Source: Pteria penguin
Taxonomy: Eukaryota > Mollusca > Bivalvia > Pterioida > Pteriidae
Reading direction: 5' to 3'
Assembly (NCBI GenBank): GCA_035048485.1
Contig: CM068583.1
Coordinates: 65,716,306 to 65,780,305, forward strand
DNA: 64,000 nucleotides
Under the pieces are notes generated by a model, which had not been told where the DNA came from, did no database searches, and worked only from the letters and a program-made list of their open reading frames with translations. Made by a program: the position numbers and the translations under genes. This document shows, piece by piece, positions 27,390 to 40,206 of this stretch; within the stretch, counting starts at the first letter, position 1, and each line of letters starts with the position of its first letter.

Positions 27390-30300
27390 GGTATGCAAAT
27401 CCGAGACCGCGGGTTTATGGTGAATTCTGTACACATGGTTTATTCCAGAAGTATGCAGATCCGAGACCGCGGATTTATGGTGTATTCTGTACACATGGTT
27501 TATTCCAGAAGTATGCAGATCCGAGACCGCGGATTTATGGTGTATATTGTACACATGGTTTATTCCAGAAGTATGCAGATCCGAGACCGCGGATTTATGG
27601 TGTATATTGTACACATGGTTTATTCCAGAAGTATGCAGATCCGAGACCTCGGATTTATGGTGTATATTGTACACATGGTTTATTTCAGAAGTATGCAGAT
27701 CCGAGACCGCGGATTTATGGTGTATTCGATCTGTACACATGGTTTATTCCAGAAGTATGCAGATCCGAGACCGCGGATTTATGATGTATTCTGTACACAT
27801 GGTTTATTCCAGAAGTATGCAGATCCGAGACCGCGGATTAATGGTGTATATTGTACACATGGTTTATTCCAGAAGTATGCAGATCCGAGACCGCGGATTT
27901 ATGGTGTATTCGATCTGTACACATGGTTTATTCCAGAAGTATGCAGATCCGAGACCGCGGATTTATGGTGTATATTGTACACATGGTTTATTCCAGAAGT
28001 ATGCAGATCCGAGACCGCGGATTTATGGTGTATTCTGTACACATGGTTTATTCCAGAAGTATGCAAATCCGAGACCGCGGATTTATGGTGTATATTGTAC
28101 ACATGGTTTATTCCAGAAGTAAGCAGATTCGAGACCGCGGATTTATGGTGTATTCTGTACACATGGTTTATTCCAGAAGTAAGCAGATCCGAGACCGCGG
28201 ATTTATGGTGTATTCGATCTGTACACATGGTTTATTCCAGAAGTATGCAGATCCGAGACCGCGGATTTATGGTGTATTCGATCTGTACACATGGTTTATT
28301 CCAGAAGTATGCAGATCCGAGACCGCGGATTTATGGTGTATATTGTACACATGGTTTATTCCAGAAGTAAGCAGATTCGAGACCGCGGATTTATGGTGTA
28401 TTCGATCTGTACACATGGTTTATTCCAGAAGTATGCAGATTCGAGACCGCGGATTTATGGTGTATTCGATCTGTACACATGGTTTATTCCAGAAGTATGC
28501 AGATTCGAGACCGCGGATTTATGGTGTATTCGATCTGTACACATGGTTTATTCCAGAAGTATGCAGATCCGAGACCGCGGATTTATGGTGTATTCTGTAC
28601 ACATGGTTTATTCCAGAAGTATGCAAATCCGAGACCTCGGATTTATGGTGTATATTGTACACATGGTTTATTCCAGAAGTATGCAAATCCGAGACGGCGG
28701 ATTTATGGTGTATTCGATCTGTACACATGGTTTATTCCAGAAGTATGCAGATTCGAGACCGCGGATTTATGGTGTATTCGATCTGTACACATGGTTTATT
28801 CCAGAAGTATGCAGATCCGAGACCGCGGAGTTGTGGTGTATTCTGTACACATGGTTTATTCCAGAAGTATGCAGATCCGAGACCGCGGATTTATGGTGTA
28901 TTCTGTACACATGGTTTATTCCAGAAGTATGCAGATCCGAGACCGCGGATTTATGGTGTATTCGATCTGTACACATGGTTTATTCCAGAAGTATGCAGAT
29001 TCGAGACCGCGGATTTATGGTGTATTCGATCTGTACACATGGTTTATTCCAGAAGTATGCAGAATACCGAGACCGCGGATTTATGGTGTATTCTGTACAC
29101 ATGGTTTATTCCAGAAGTATGCAGATCCGAGACCGCGGATTTATGGTGTATTCTGTACACATGGTTTATTCCAGAAGTAAGCAGATTCGAGACCGCGGAT
29201 TTATGGTGTATTCGATCTGTACAAATGGTTTATTCAAGAAGTATGCAGAATACCGAGACCGCGGATTTATGGTGTATTCGATCTGTACACATGGTTTATT
29301 CCAGAAGTATGCAGATCCGAGACCGCGGATTTATGGTGTATTCTGTACACATGGTTTATTCCAGAAGTATGCAGATCCGAGACCGCGGATTTATGGTGTA
29401 TTCGATCTGTACACATGGTTTATTCCAGAAGTAAGCAGATCCGAGACCGCGGATTTATGGTGTATTCGATCTGTACACATGGTTTATTCCAGAAGTATGC
29501 AGATTCGAGACCGCGGATTTATGGTGTATTCATCTGTACAAATGGTTTATTCCAGAAGTATGCAGATCCGAGACCGCGGATTTATGGTGTATTCGATCTG
29601 TACACATGGTTTATTCCAGAAGTATGCAGATCCGAGACCGCGGATTTATGGTGTATTCGATCTGTACACATGGTTTATTCCAGAAGTATGCAGATCCGAG
29701 ACCGCGGATTTATGGTGTATTCTGTACACATGGTTTATTCCAGAAGTAAGCAGATCCGAGACCGCGGATTTAAGGAGTATTCGATCTGTACAAATGGTTT
29801 ATTCCAGAAGTATGCAGATCCGAGACCGCGGATTTATGGTGTATTCTGTACACATGGTTTATTCCAGAAGTATGCAGATCCGAGACCGCGGATTTATGGT
29901 GTATTCTGTACACATGGTTTATTCCAGAAGTAAGCAGATTCGAGACCGCGGATTTATGGTGTATTCGATCTGTACAAATGGTTTATTCAAGAAGTATGCA
30001 GAATACCGAGACCGCGGATTTATGGTGTATTCGATCTGTACACATGGTTTATTCCAGAAGTATGCAGATCCGAGACCGCGGATTTATGGTGTATTCTGTA
30101 CACATGGTTTATTCCAGAAGTATGCAGATCCGAGACCGCGGATTTATGGTGTATTCTGTACACATGGTTTATTCCAGAAGTAAGCAGATCCGAGACCGCG
30201 GATTTAAGGAGTATTCGATCTGTACAAATGGTTTATTCAAGAAGTATGCAGAATACCGAGACCGCGGATTTATGGTGTATTCGATCTGTACACATGGTTT

Positions 30301-30436
30301 ATTCCAGAAGTATGCAGATCCGAGACCGCGGATTTATGGTGTATTCGATCTGTACACATGGTTTATTCCAGAAGTATGCAGATCCGAGACCGCGGATTTA
30401 TGGTGTATTCTGTACACATGGTTTATTCCAGAAGTA
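27390..30436. repeat. 60/64-bp minisatellite with a CCGCGG core
   Basis: About 49 copies of a unit containing gcagatccgagaccgcggat, ttatggtgtattctgtacac and atggtttattccagaagtat. Two length forms differ by a cgat insertion before ctgtacac (60 and 64 bp) and are intermixed. All three plus-strand frames of the unit are open, so frames up to 630 codons pass through it even across the 4-bp length changes. Stops arise only from the aagtaagcag variant. It is non-coding in my view and lies between gene 2 and gene 3. Confidence 0.95.
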
Positions 30437-30670
30437 CACCATACTCTGACTATCAATGTTGTAGTTCATGTGTGCGACACAAAAAATATTATGGAGGTTA
30501 TTAATTCCTTCTAATATTTATTCCATTGCATATACATAGTACATTTGGGTAGAACAATCTCGACTGACTTATACACGGTGTGAAAGCACCTTATATCTTA
30601 AAACAATTCACTTGGCGTTGGAAAATATACCTAAAAGTTAGTATAGCATAGGATTATGGCTCTTTATATC

Positions 30671-30746
30671 ACGTTGGCGCAATCCGGGGATCGAACTCCG
30701 ATCATCTGTGCTGCAAGCCAACTGATTAACAATAAGCCTACGCACG
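30671..30746 (-). other. tRNA-like fragment, probably a SINE head
   Basis: On the minus strand an A-box-like taatcagttgg is followed 40 nt later by a B-box-like ggagttcgatccc. The arms do not pair as in a working tRNA and the acceptor stem is missing, so I read it as a worn tRNA-derived retroposon head, not a tRNA gene. The rest of 30437-30784 is unremarkable. Confidence 0.35.
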
Positions 30747-30784
30747 AATCCATTGAAGAAGGCGCACTTGCTTCCATACTCTAT

Positions 30785-33645
30785 ACATGTACCAGTCTAC
30801 AGCACACTATACTTGTATCAGTCTACAGCACACTGTTAATATAAAGCACACTGCAGATGTGCCAGTCTAAAGCACACTGCACATATACTAGTCAAAAGCA
30901 CACTGTACATGTAACAGTCTAAAGCACACTCCACATGTACTAGTCGAAAGCACACTGTACATGTAACAGTGTACAGCACACTGCACATGTACTACTCGAA
31001 TGCATACTTTATATGTACTAGTCGAAAGCACACTGTACATGTACCAGTCTAAAGCACACTGCACATGTACTAGTTTAAAGCATACTGACCATATGTACAT
31101 GTACTAGTCGAAAGCACAGTGTACATGTATCATTCTATAGTACTAGTCTAAAGCACAGTATATGTACCACTCGAAGACATGTTGAACTTGTACAAGCCTA
31201 AAGCACACTGCACATGTACCAGTCTAAAGCATACTGCACATGTACCAGTCAAAAGCACACTGTAATGTAATAGTCGAAAGCACACTGCATATGTACTAGT
31301 AGAAAGCACACTGTACATGTAACAGTATAAAGTACACTGCACATGTACTACTCGGATGCATACTGTATATGCACAAGTCGCAAGCACACTGTAAATGTAC
31401 CGGTCTACAGCACACTGCACATGCACCACTCGAATGCACACTGCACATGTACTAGTCAAAAGCACACTGTACATGTAACAGTCTAAAGCACACTGCACAT
31501 GTACTAGTAGAAAGCACAATGTACATTTAACAGTGTCAAGCACACTGCACTCAAATGCATACTGTACATGTACTAGTCGCAGGCACACTGTAAATGTACC
31601 ACTCTACAGCATACTGCACATGTAACACTCGAATGCATAATGTACATGTACTAGTAGAGAGAACACTGTACATATACCTGTCTAAAGCACATTGTACACG
31701 TACTATTCAAAAGCACACTGCACATGTACTAATTTAAAGCATACTGTATATTTAACAGTCTAAAGCACGCTGTACATGTACTAGTCAAAAGCACACAGTG
31801 TATGTACTAGTATCTTAAGCACACCACGAATTTACTATTCTACGGCACAATCAACATGTACATGTATCAGTCTTAAAGGCATATCACTCATGTACCAATC
31901 TACAAAAATCCACAAATGCACTAGTCTAAAGAACAATCAACATGGCTGTACCCGTCGAAGGTACACTGTACATGTGGCAGTTTAAAGCACATTGTGTAGT
32001 ATGTACTATTCGAGAGCAAACTGTAATTATACCAGCTTAAAGCACACTACACATGTACTAGTCGAAAGTACACTTTAAATGTAGCTGAGTAAGGCGCACT
32101 GTATATGTACCCGTCAACGCATATTGTCCATGTACTAGTCCAAAGCACACTGCAGAGGTACTAGTCTAAAGCATACTGTGTATGTACTAGCTGAAAGCAC
32201 ACTGTACATATAACACTCTAAAGCACACAGTAATGTACCAGTCTGAACCACACTGTACATGTTCTAATCTAAAGCAAACTGCACATGTATTAGCTAAAAG
32301 CATAATGCACAAGTAATACTCGAAAGTACACTGCACATGTACCAATCGAAAGCACATCGCACATGTACTAGTCTAAAGCATACCACACATGCACTATTCT
32401 AAAAAAAACTATGTACATGTACCAATCGAAAGCATACTACGTGTACAATTTTAAAGCACAATGTACGGGTAACAGTCAAAGGCACACTGTATATGTACCA
32501 GTCTGACGACGCACACTGCACAAGTACTCCTCGAAATCACACTGTATAATATAGTGTATATGAACCAGTGGAAAGCACACTGTGTAGGTTCTAGTCGAAA
32601 GCACACATTACATGTAACTGTTTATAGCATACTGCATATGTACAAGTCGAAAGCACACTGCATATATAACAGTCTAAAGCACATTGTACATATACCACCA
32701 GTCGAAAATATAAGTAACAGTGCAAAACATAGTGTGTATGTACTAGTCGAACACACACTGTACATGTACCAATCTAAGGCATACTGTGCATGTACTTGTC
32801 TAAGCACATTGTTCATGTACCAGTCTAAAGACTACTGCACATGTACCAGGTTAAAGCACACTGTACATTATTAGCCTAAGGCACACAGTACATCTACTTG
32901 TCGAAAGCACACTGTATATGTACTAATCTAAAGCACAATGTACATGCACTAGTCCAGTCTGTAAACGTATCAGTCTAAAGCATACTCTACATGAACAACT
33001 GAGTCTAAAGCACACTGCAAATGAAGCTGAAAACACTGTAATTGTACCCCTCGAAAGCACCCTGCACATGTACTAGTCGAAAGCACACATATATGTACTA
33101 AAAGCACACTGTGCATATAACAGTTAAAGGCACACCGTATATGCACACTGCGTATATGCACACTGCACAAGTTCCTGTCTAAAGCACACTGTATATGTAC
33201 AAGTTTAAAGCACACTGCACGTGTACTAGTCGAAAGACCACTGTACATGTAACAGCCTAAATGACACTGTGTATGTACTAGTTGAAATCACACTGTATAT
33301 GTACCAGTAGAATGCACACTGTACATGTACTAGTCGAAAGCACACTGTACATGTACCAATCTAAAGTACACTGTTTATGTACTTGTCTGAGCACATTGTG
33401 CATGCACCAGTCTAATGCACACTGCACTTGTATTTGTGTAAAACACACTAGATCTATATATGACATGTTCTTGTCTAAAGCACACTATACATACACTAGT
33501 CCAAAGGGCACTGTATTTGTACCAGTTTACAGTACATACATGTACATGCACTGGTCTTGCACGTTTTGAATGCACCAGTCTAAAACATACTGTACACCTA
33601 CTTGTTTTAAGCACACTGCATATGTACTTGTTTAATAGTATATTC
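30785..33645. repeat. Highly decayed 26-bp minisatellite
   Basis: About 110 copies of aaagcacactgtacatgtac plus a variable ctagtc/cagtct. Copies differ in many positions and by small insertions. Frames in it repeat with a 78-bp period and are broken. It is older or less homogenised than the neighbouring 60/64-bp array. Confidence 0.9.
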
Positions 33646-34394
33646 TTCAGATAGAAACCTGATTTATTAAGCTCTCCTTCAATTTGACTGACCGTGCAGT
33701 TGGACATGTATACATGCATGTAAATACATGATACCACACTATAAATGATACACAGTTTTTCTGACTGAAGAATCTGACAGTGCTTCACTCTGTGTCTTCG
33801 GTGTCTGGAATAATCTTCATGGTGTTTTCTGTTTGGATCTACGCTATACAGTCTACTACATAAAAAGAACATAATTTAAATATTCAGATAATAACTATAT
33901 ATAGCATGCTAGCTGGAATTTATTTGCGTATGTAAACATTCATTAACTCTTGTTCTTAAATTATACAATACAAAATATTAACAGATGATAATTTTAAAAC
34001 AAATATTGGTAATATGCAATATAAATATTCATTTATAAAACTTTTATCACTTATAAATATTTCTGATCAAACACAGACAGTATTTACTACTTTATAGAAA
34101 CGAATACATCTCAACAATTCCATTAAAAATTGATATATCTAATAAATATAAAGAAAACATACATGCAACTTAAATCAATAAATATCAACTCAAATATTAT
34201 GACATAAATAAGATTTTCTTGATCACATGATTATAAACATTATACGCGATAAAATCAATCATACTATAAAATCATTCTCTTACTCAGTACGTTCATTTTA
34301 CATTTATACAGTATATACATCTATTTACATTCATAGAATATACATCCATGATACAGTTTTGGATAGAGACAATATTGAGACAATAGCGCAAAGG
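33646..34394. other. 3' flank of gene 3
   Basis: Very AT-rich sequence beyond the gene 3 stop. A minus-strand AATAAA (plus-strand tttatt at 33919-33924) is one of several possible polyadenylation signals. No other gene is visible. Confidence 0.4.
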
Positions 34395-37300
34395 TTAACC
34401 ACGAAGAATGTTATTCCAGTTAATGTTTGCTCCTCCAAACCTTCTATTGTTCATCCCGGGGATATTAAAAAGCAATAGTCCATTATTTGATGGATTGAGC
34501 CTTTGTGAGTTGACAAAGTTATTTGCCGTGGGTCTCATATTGTTTATAACTCTATTCCGAAATGGACGAGACATAAAATCCTGATTTCTTGTTGGCATTT
34601 GAGTATTTACTCTGTTCCTCCTCGGAATATTCCGTAATATACCAGTATTCTGTAATCCATTTTGTCTCCTTGGATTGAGTCGTTCATTTGTATTTGTTCG
34701 CTTTGTTGGTGTCGGTGTTCCCGAAAGACGTTTGGTATCAGATTGGTCCAGCAGGATAGCTGTACGAGGGACAGACGTCCTTGAGGTCGCCGGTAAGAAG
34801 CCTCTTGGTGGAACCTCAGTAAGACGCGGTCTCCGAGTAACCGACAGAGTAAATACTGGAGATCGGGTAACAGGAATTGACGTAGACGGTACATGAGGAA
34901 TTATTCTAGTTGTAATCAAATTTGTCATGTTTCTTGTTGTGGTACTTCTCTCGTCTTTGTCTAGACCTTCTGTAGTAAACACATCATCTGTACGTTTTGT
35001 TGCTGCGTTTTGTGATACTGGATATACACTCTCAGTGCTAGTACTTACAGCACCTGCTTTGTTTCTAGCGTTTTGTGATACTGGATATACATTCTCAGTA
35101 GTACTTACAGCACCTGCTTTGTTTCTAGCGTTTTGTGATACTGGATATACACTCTCAGTAGTACTTGCAGCACCTCCTTTGTTTCTAGCGTTTTGTGATA
35201 CTGGATATACACTCTCAGTAGTACTTACAGCACCTGCTTTGTTTCTAGCGTTTTGTGACACTGGATATACATTCTCAGTAGTATTTACAGCACCTGCTTT
35301 GTTTCTAGCGTTTTGTGATACTGGATATATACTCTCAGTAGTACTTACATCACCTGCTTTGTTTCTAGCCGTAATAACTTCTGTGTTGATTGAAATTTTC
35401 GTTGTGTCTTGTTTCCTAGCTAACTGCTCATTTGTCTTTGTATCACTAGCCGTGACTGCTCTCTCTGGTGCTTGAGTAGCTGATGATGCTAAAGACAACA
35501 GTGGCTGAATATGTAGTGATAGGGTGGTTACCAAAGGTGAACCAGACGTCACCAACGATAATGGAATCATGGACAACTGCGGTGCAGAATAATTTGTGGA
35601 TGCTTTGACATTTAACGAAGATTCTTTGAAATTTGGTGTCATTTCTGTTTTATTAAACATGCCATGTGTAAAATTTAAATTACTGTCAGTAATGTTTTGT
35701 GTTGCATCTGGGAATGAAGTGATACCAGTTGTTGAATTTGTAAGTGATGATACTATTAAAGAACTCGTACTTGTAGAAATGTGATTCATAGATGTCATAT
35801 CTGCGTTAACAGAATGCATAGAATACGATATACTAATTCCTTCTGTAGAAGGTGTAACTAAATCTGCTGATGATGGATTTATAGAAACAATGGATTTATC
35901 CCAGATTCCTACAGAGTCATCTGGATGTATGACTTGGATGCTTCCTGTCTTTACAATTTGTAAGCTCGACGAGCTTTCATTAGAGATAATGGAACTGTCA
36001 GTCAAAGGTATTGTTTGCGATGTAGTAGATGATAGCATATCCATACTAGGAGCTCGTTGATTTAACACTGAGAGTTCTTCAGTTGGAATAGATATTGAAA
36101 TATATAGATATGAAAACGAGGACGATGGATTTACTGTTAATGTAGATATTTCTTTATGTGATAATTCGGAGTTAGAACTCATTGAATAAAAAAGCATTCT
36201 ATCCGTGCTACCCTCCAGTTTCCGTGTTTTGATTTGCGATGATGCCTTGGTTGATTGTATTTCGTGTGTATACGGAATTTGACTTTTAAGGACAGAATTA
36301 GAGCTCATTAATACTGGTGTCGATGACTCCATCACATCACTGACGGTATCGGAATAGAAATAACTGGGTGTCGATGACTCCATCACATCACTGACGGTAT
36401 CGGAATAGAGATAACTGGGTGTCGATGACTCCATCACATCACTGACGGTATCGGAATAGAAATGACTGGGTGTCGATGACTCCATTACATCACTGACGGT
36501 ATCGGAATAGAAATGACTGGGTGTCGATGACTCCATTACATCACTGACGGTATCGGAATAGAAATGACTGGGTGTCGATGACTCCATCACAACACTGACG
36601 GTATCGGAATAGAAATAACTGGGTGACACACTAGGAGACAATTCATTTGCCCTTACAGATAGCAGACGCGTGTGGTGATTAGAAGACACTGAAGTGACTA
36701 TTGTGTCATATGGCACTGAAGTCATCATTACCCTTTCCGTAGTAGATATATCTCTAACATCAATTGGATATATATTAGATGTATAATTTATCTCCCCAGC
36801 TGATGCGTTAACTATTGTGTATACAGGGGAATTAAAAATTACAGAGGATGACGTCCGTGGAGCAATATTTGACGACAACATCTGACTTGCCTTCGTGGTG
36901 ACATCAGGTGACATAATATGAGCGGTATCAAAAGAAGATATCATCTGACTGGTTTTAAAAGAGGACATAGTCTGACTGATATCGTCAAAGGACATATTCT
37001 GACCCGAGATATCAGAGGACAGTATTTGAATTGTAAAGTCAGATGGCATCGCTTGACTGATAAATCCAGAGAATATCATCGGACTGGTAACATGTGAGGG
37101 CATTGCCTGACTAGTAACATAGGAGGGCGTTATCTTCCTGGTAATGTCGGAAGTCATCTTCTGACTGGTATCATCAGAGGACGTCATCTGAGTGGTAACA
37201 TCAGAGGACGTCATCTGACTTGTAACATCGGAGGACGTCATCTGACTTGTAACATCGGGGGACGTCATCTGACTGGTAACATCAGAGGACATCATCTGAC

Positions 37301-40206
37301 TCGTAACAGTAGGCGTGATCTGACTGGCAACATAAGAGGACATCATCTGACTGGTAACATCGGAAGACGTCATCTGACTGGTAACATCGGAAGACATCAT
37401 CTGACTGGTAACATTAGAGAATATCATCTGACTGGTAACATCGGACATCTTTTGAATAGTAACATCAGAAGACGTAATGTTACTAGTAACATAATAGGAC
37501 ATCGTATGACTGATAACATCTGGCGACATCGTGTGGCTGCTGATAGTAGAGGACATTATCTTACTTGTTATATCAGAGGACATAATTTGACTAGTGTCAT
37601 CAGAGGAATTGGAGTGATTCTTCATACCAGAGACCATAATTTCATTCGAGTCATATGACGACGTTCTCTGATAGGTACCATCAGTAGACATCGGCTGACT
37701 GCTCAAATCCCAATCCATTCTATTACTGGTTCTTTCAAAGGACGTTGTCTGTTGGGAAATATTGGCGGCCAGAATTTGACTGATAACATCAGATGTCATG
37801 ACCTGACTACCGTCAGATGCCATGATCTGAGTAGCACCGTATGAAGATGATACCTGCGTAGTTATATCGAGGCGTAATATCTCTTTCACCTGATATGGAG
37901 ATACAAACCGATTGATGGCATCAGACGACACGATTTTATTGGTTTCATGTGTAGAATCAGAAACATATGTCTCCATCACGATATTATTCGACAATGAATA
38001 GTGTTTTGTCCTATAATTTTCATCAAAGAATCTATCCATGTCAATGGAGGAAACAATATTGAAATCTTTGCTCGTCACTTCGAAATTTTCTGATAAATGT
38101 CGTTCTAAATACTCGTTGAAATTATTCACAGTCGACGAAGATGGTTTAGGCATTAGATTCGGATTATGCACATCTACATAAGAGCTCATTAAAGACGATA
38201 CAGTCTCTTGAGGTAACTGTACACTTGAAATAACCACTGATACAGGATTCAATGCCTCTGATAACTTTGCTGACACGTCAAAAGAACCATTAATAGATTT
38301 AGTTTGTATTTGCGTGTGAGAGGATGATTCAACTAATACTGCATTTTGTGTTTCGTTGTTTACGTCGATAGCTCTTGATGAGTCAAGCAATTTGTGAAGC
38401 GTTTTCATTGACAAACCTGTCGTGATGTACGAGCTGTTGTGTGGTGACAAAAAAACAGATGAACTTATATTACTGTACGGTACTTTAGTGGAACTTACGT
38501 CCTGTTTTATAAGCACCGAAGAAGGCGAAATAAGTACCTTAAAAGACGAGGCCGTCAAACTATCGACATTCATTGTCGATGTGTAATTCATTCTCTCTGG
38601 TGTAAACGGTAAAGCGTGGTCAACGTCAACAAAAACAGAAAATGTATTTTCTGAAATGGAACTCCTTTCTTGAATTGTATCACTTTCTTCAAAACCTATA
38701 GATTTTGTGATGGCATTATTGACTCCCAGTTCTTGTGATGAGTCAAAATGAAATGTATCAATGCCGGCTATTCTTGGTAGAGAAGTAACAAACATGTTAA
38801 TGTCCCTAAAAGATGATGATTGCATATCCGAAACTGATACAGATATATCTGTATTACTTGAAGACCTAATATCACTCAAGTTTGGGACACTTGCCGAATT
38901 ATGTACAGACAATTGTGTGAAATCATTCATACTGGTATATGACGGTTCCAATTCCAATGATGATGTTGTGGAATAAGAGATGTCCCTGTCTGTCTCAACT
39001 CCTTGACGTCTATGAATGTCACCAGAGGTTATAACAGGAAGTCTGCTCGTTTTTATGTCATGCAGTTTTTGCGTTGACGCATATATATCCGAGATAAGAT
39101 TAGGTATATGTTTGAAATATCGATCATGTGCAAGAGAGGAAGACATAACACGACTGATGTCGCTAACACTGGAGGAAACAATGAATGTATCGGTTTCTGC
39201 ACTGATATTGAAGCTAGATGCTGACAATTTGTATTCTTGATGCGACAGTATATCCGACACATTTGTAGGTTGAGAGCTAACTGATTGAATTGAAGTAGCT
39301 GATTCCTTTGGGAGTAATTGTGTGGTATTTTTTTCCGACGAATTATTCAAATCTTGATGCGAAAGAAAATCTTCTGTACTATGGAGAAAACCATCTAAGT
39401 TCATATCATGTTCAAAGCCCGTTAGTAAGGTATCCTCGGGATGTAAAGGCATGCGTTGCAACATATCATTTAAATTACCCATAGATAGTCCGCTGTGTTG
39501 CCCAATATGTAAGGGATCTTCTGTCTGTACGTTATGATCACTGAGTGACCAATCAGAAGGAATGTCGTGTATATCACGGCTTGTCTTTGCGAGTATCATA
39601 TCCTCATCGGAGTGATGAGGAAATGTTTTGTTGCGAGGTTCCATCAATATTGTGGGATTTTCCGTTGTAATTTCAGGAATTATACCACCTTGTGACAAAT
39701 GATGAATCGGAGTCAGCAAGTCTTTATGCAGCTGCCGTAGTAACGCGTCTTCAACGTGTGTTGCATGAGGTTCTCGAGTCACCTCTAGAGGTTTAGATGT
39801 ACCGAGAGGCATTCCGTGTTTGTTGTGAAATGCGGTAGAAAATAAATCATCAAACATGTGCTGAGATATTGTGTTCATGACACTGTCTGTTGTAGTCCGA
39901 GATTCCTCTGTATTAAATTTTGTAAGATTTAATGGCTTCAGTTTATTCGAAAAGGTGTCCTGTTGATTTACTCGAGGTGTAAACGTCGAAGTTTTAAATA
40001 TGTTTAGTAGATTCTCGGTATGTTCATCGTGGAACGGTTTAATCACCACTGTATTGTTTTTATCGTCAAGAAGAAGGTCGTCTAAATCACTGAACAATCC
40101 TGCTTTCTTGGCATTCAGTAATAATTTTACTTTAATTTTGCCCATGTCTTCCTCGATAAATTTGGTAGGAGTTGGGACTTTGAAGTGCAGTTTTAAATGA
40201 CCATCT
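34395..40206 (-). CDS. Giant last exon of gene 3
   Basis: 5812 nt of uninterrupted frame, residues 177-2113. The acceptor is tttttttag at 40207-40215; the frame happens to stay open upstream to 40244. Thr, Ser, Met, Asp and Val dominate. N-glycosylation sequons and O-glycosylation-type Ser/Thr clusters are frequent. The last about 110 residues switch to Arg, Asn and Pro with paired arginines. Such length without a stop, beside intron-rich neighbours, argues for selection on the frame. Confidence 0.88.

Noticed and set aside
27360..30514. Very long plus-strand frames (up to 630 codons) with regular 20-residue repeats
   Set aside because: All three frames of the satellite unit lack stops and several frames overlap each other for kilobases. 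There is no unique sequence, start context or splice pattern.
34927..35475. 182-codon plus-strand frame with repeats
   Set aside because: Antisense shadow of the 20-residue repeat block of gene 3.
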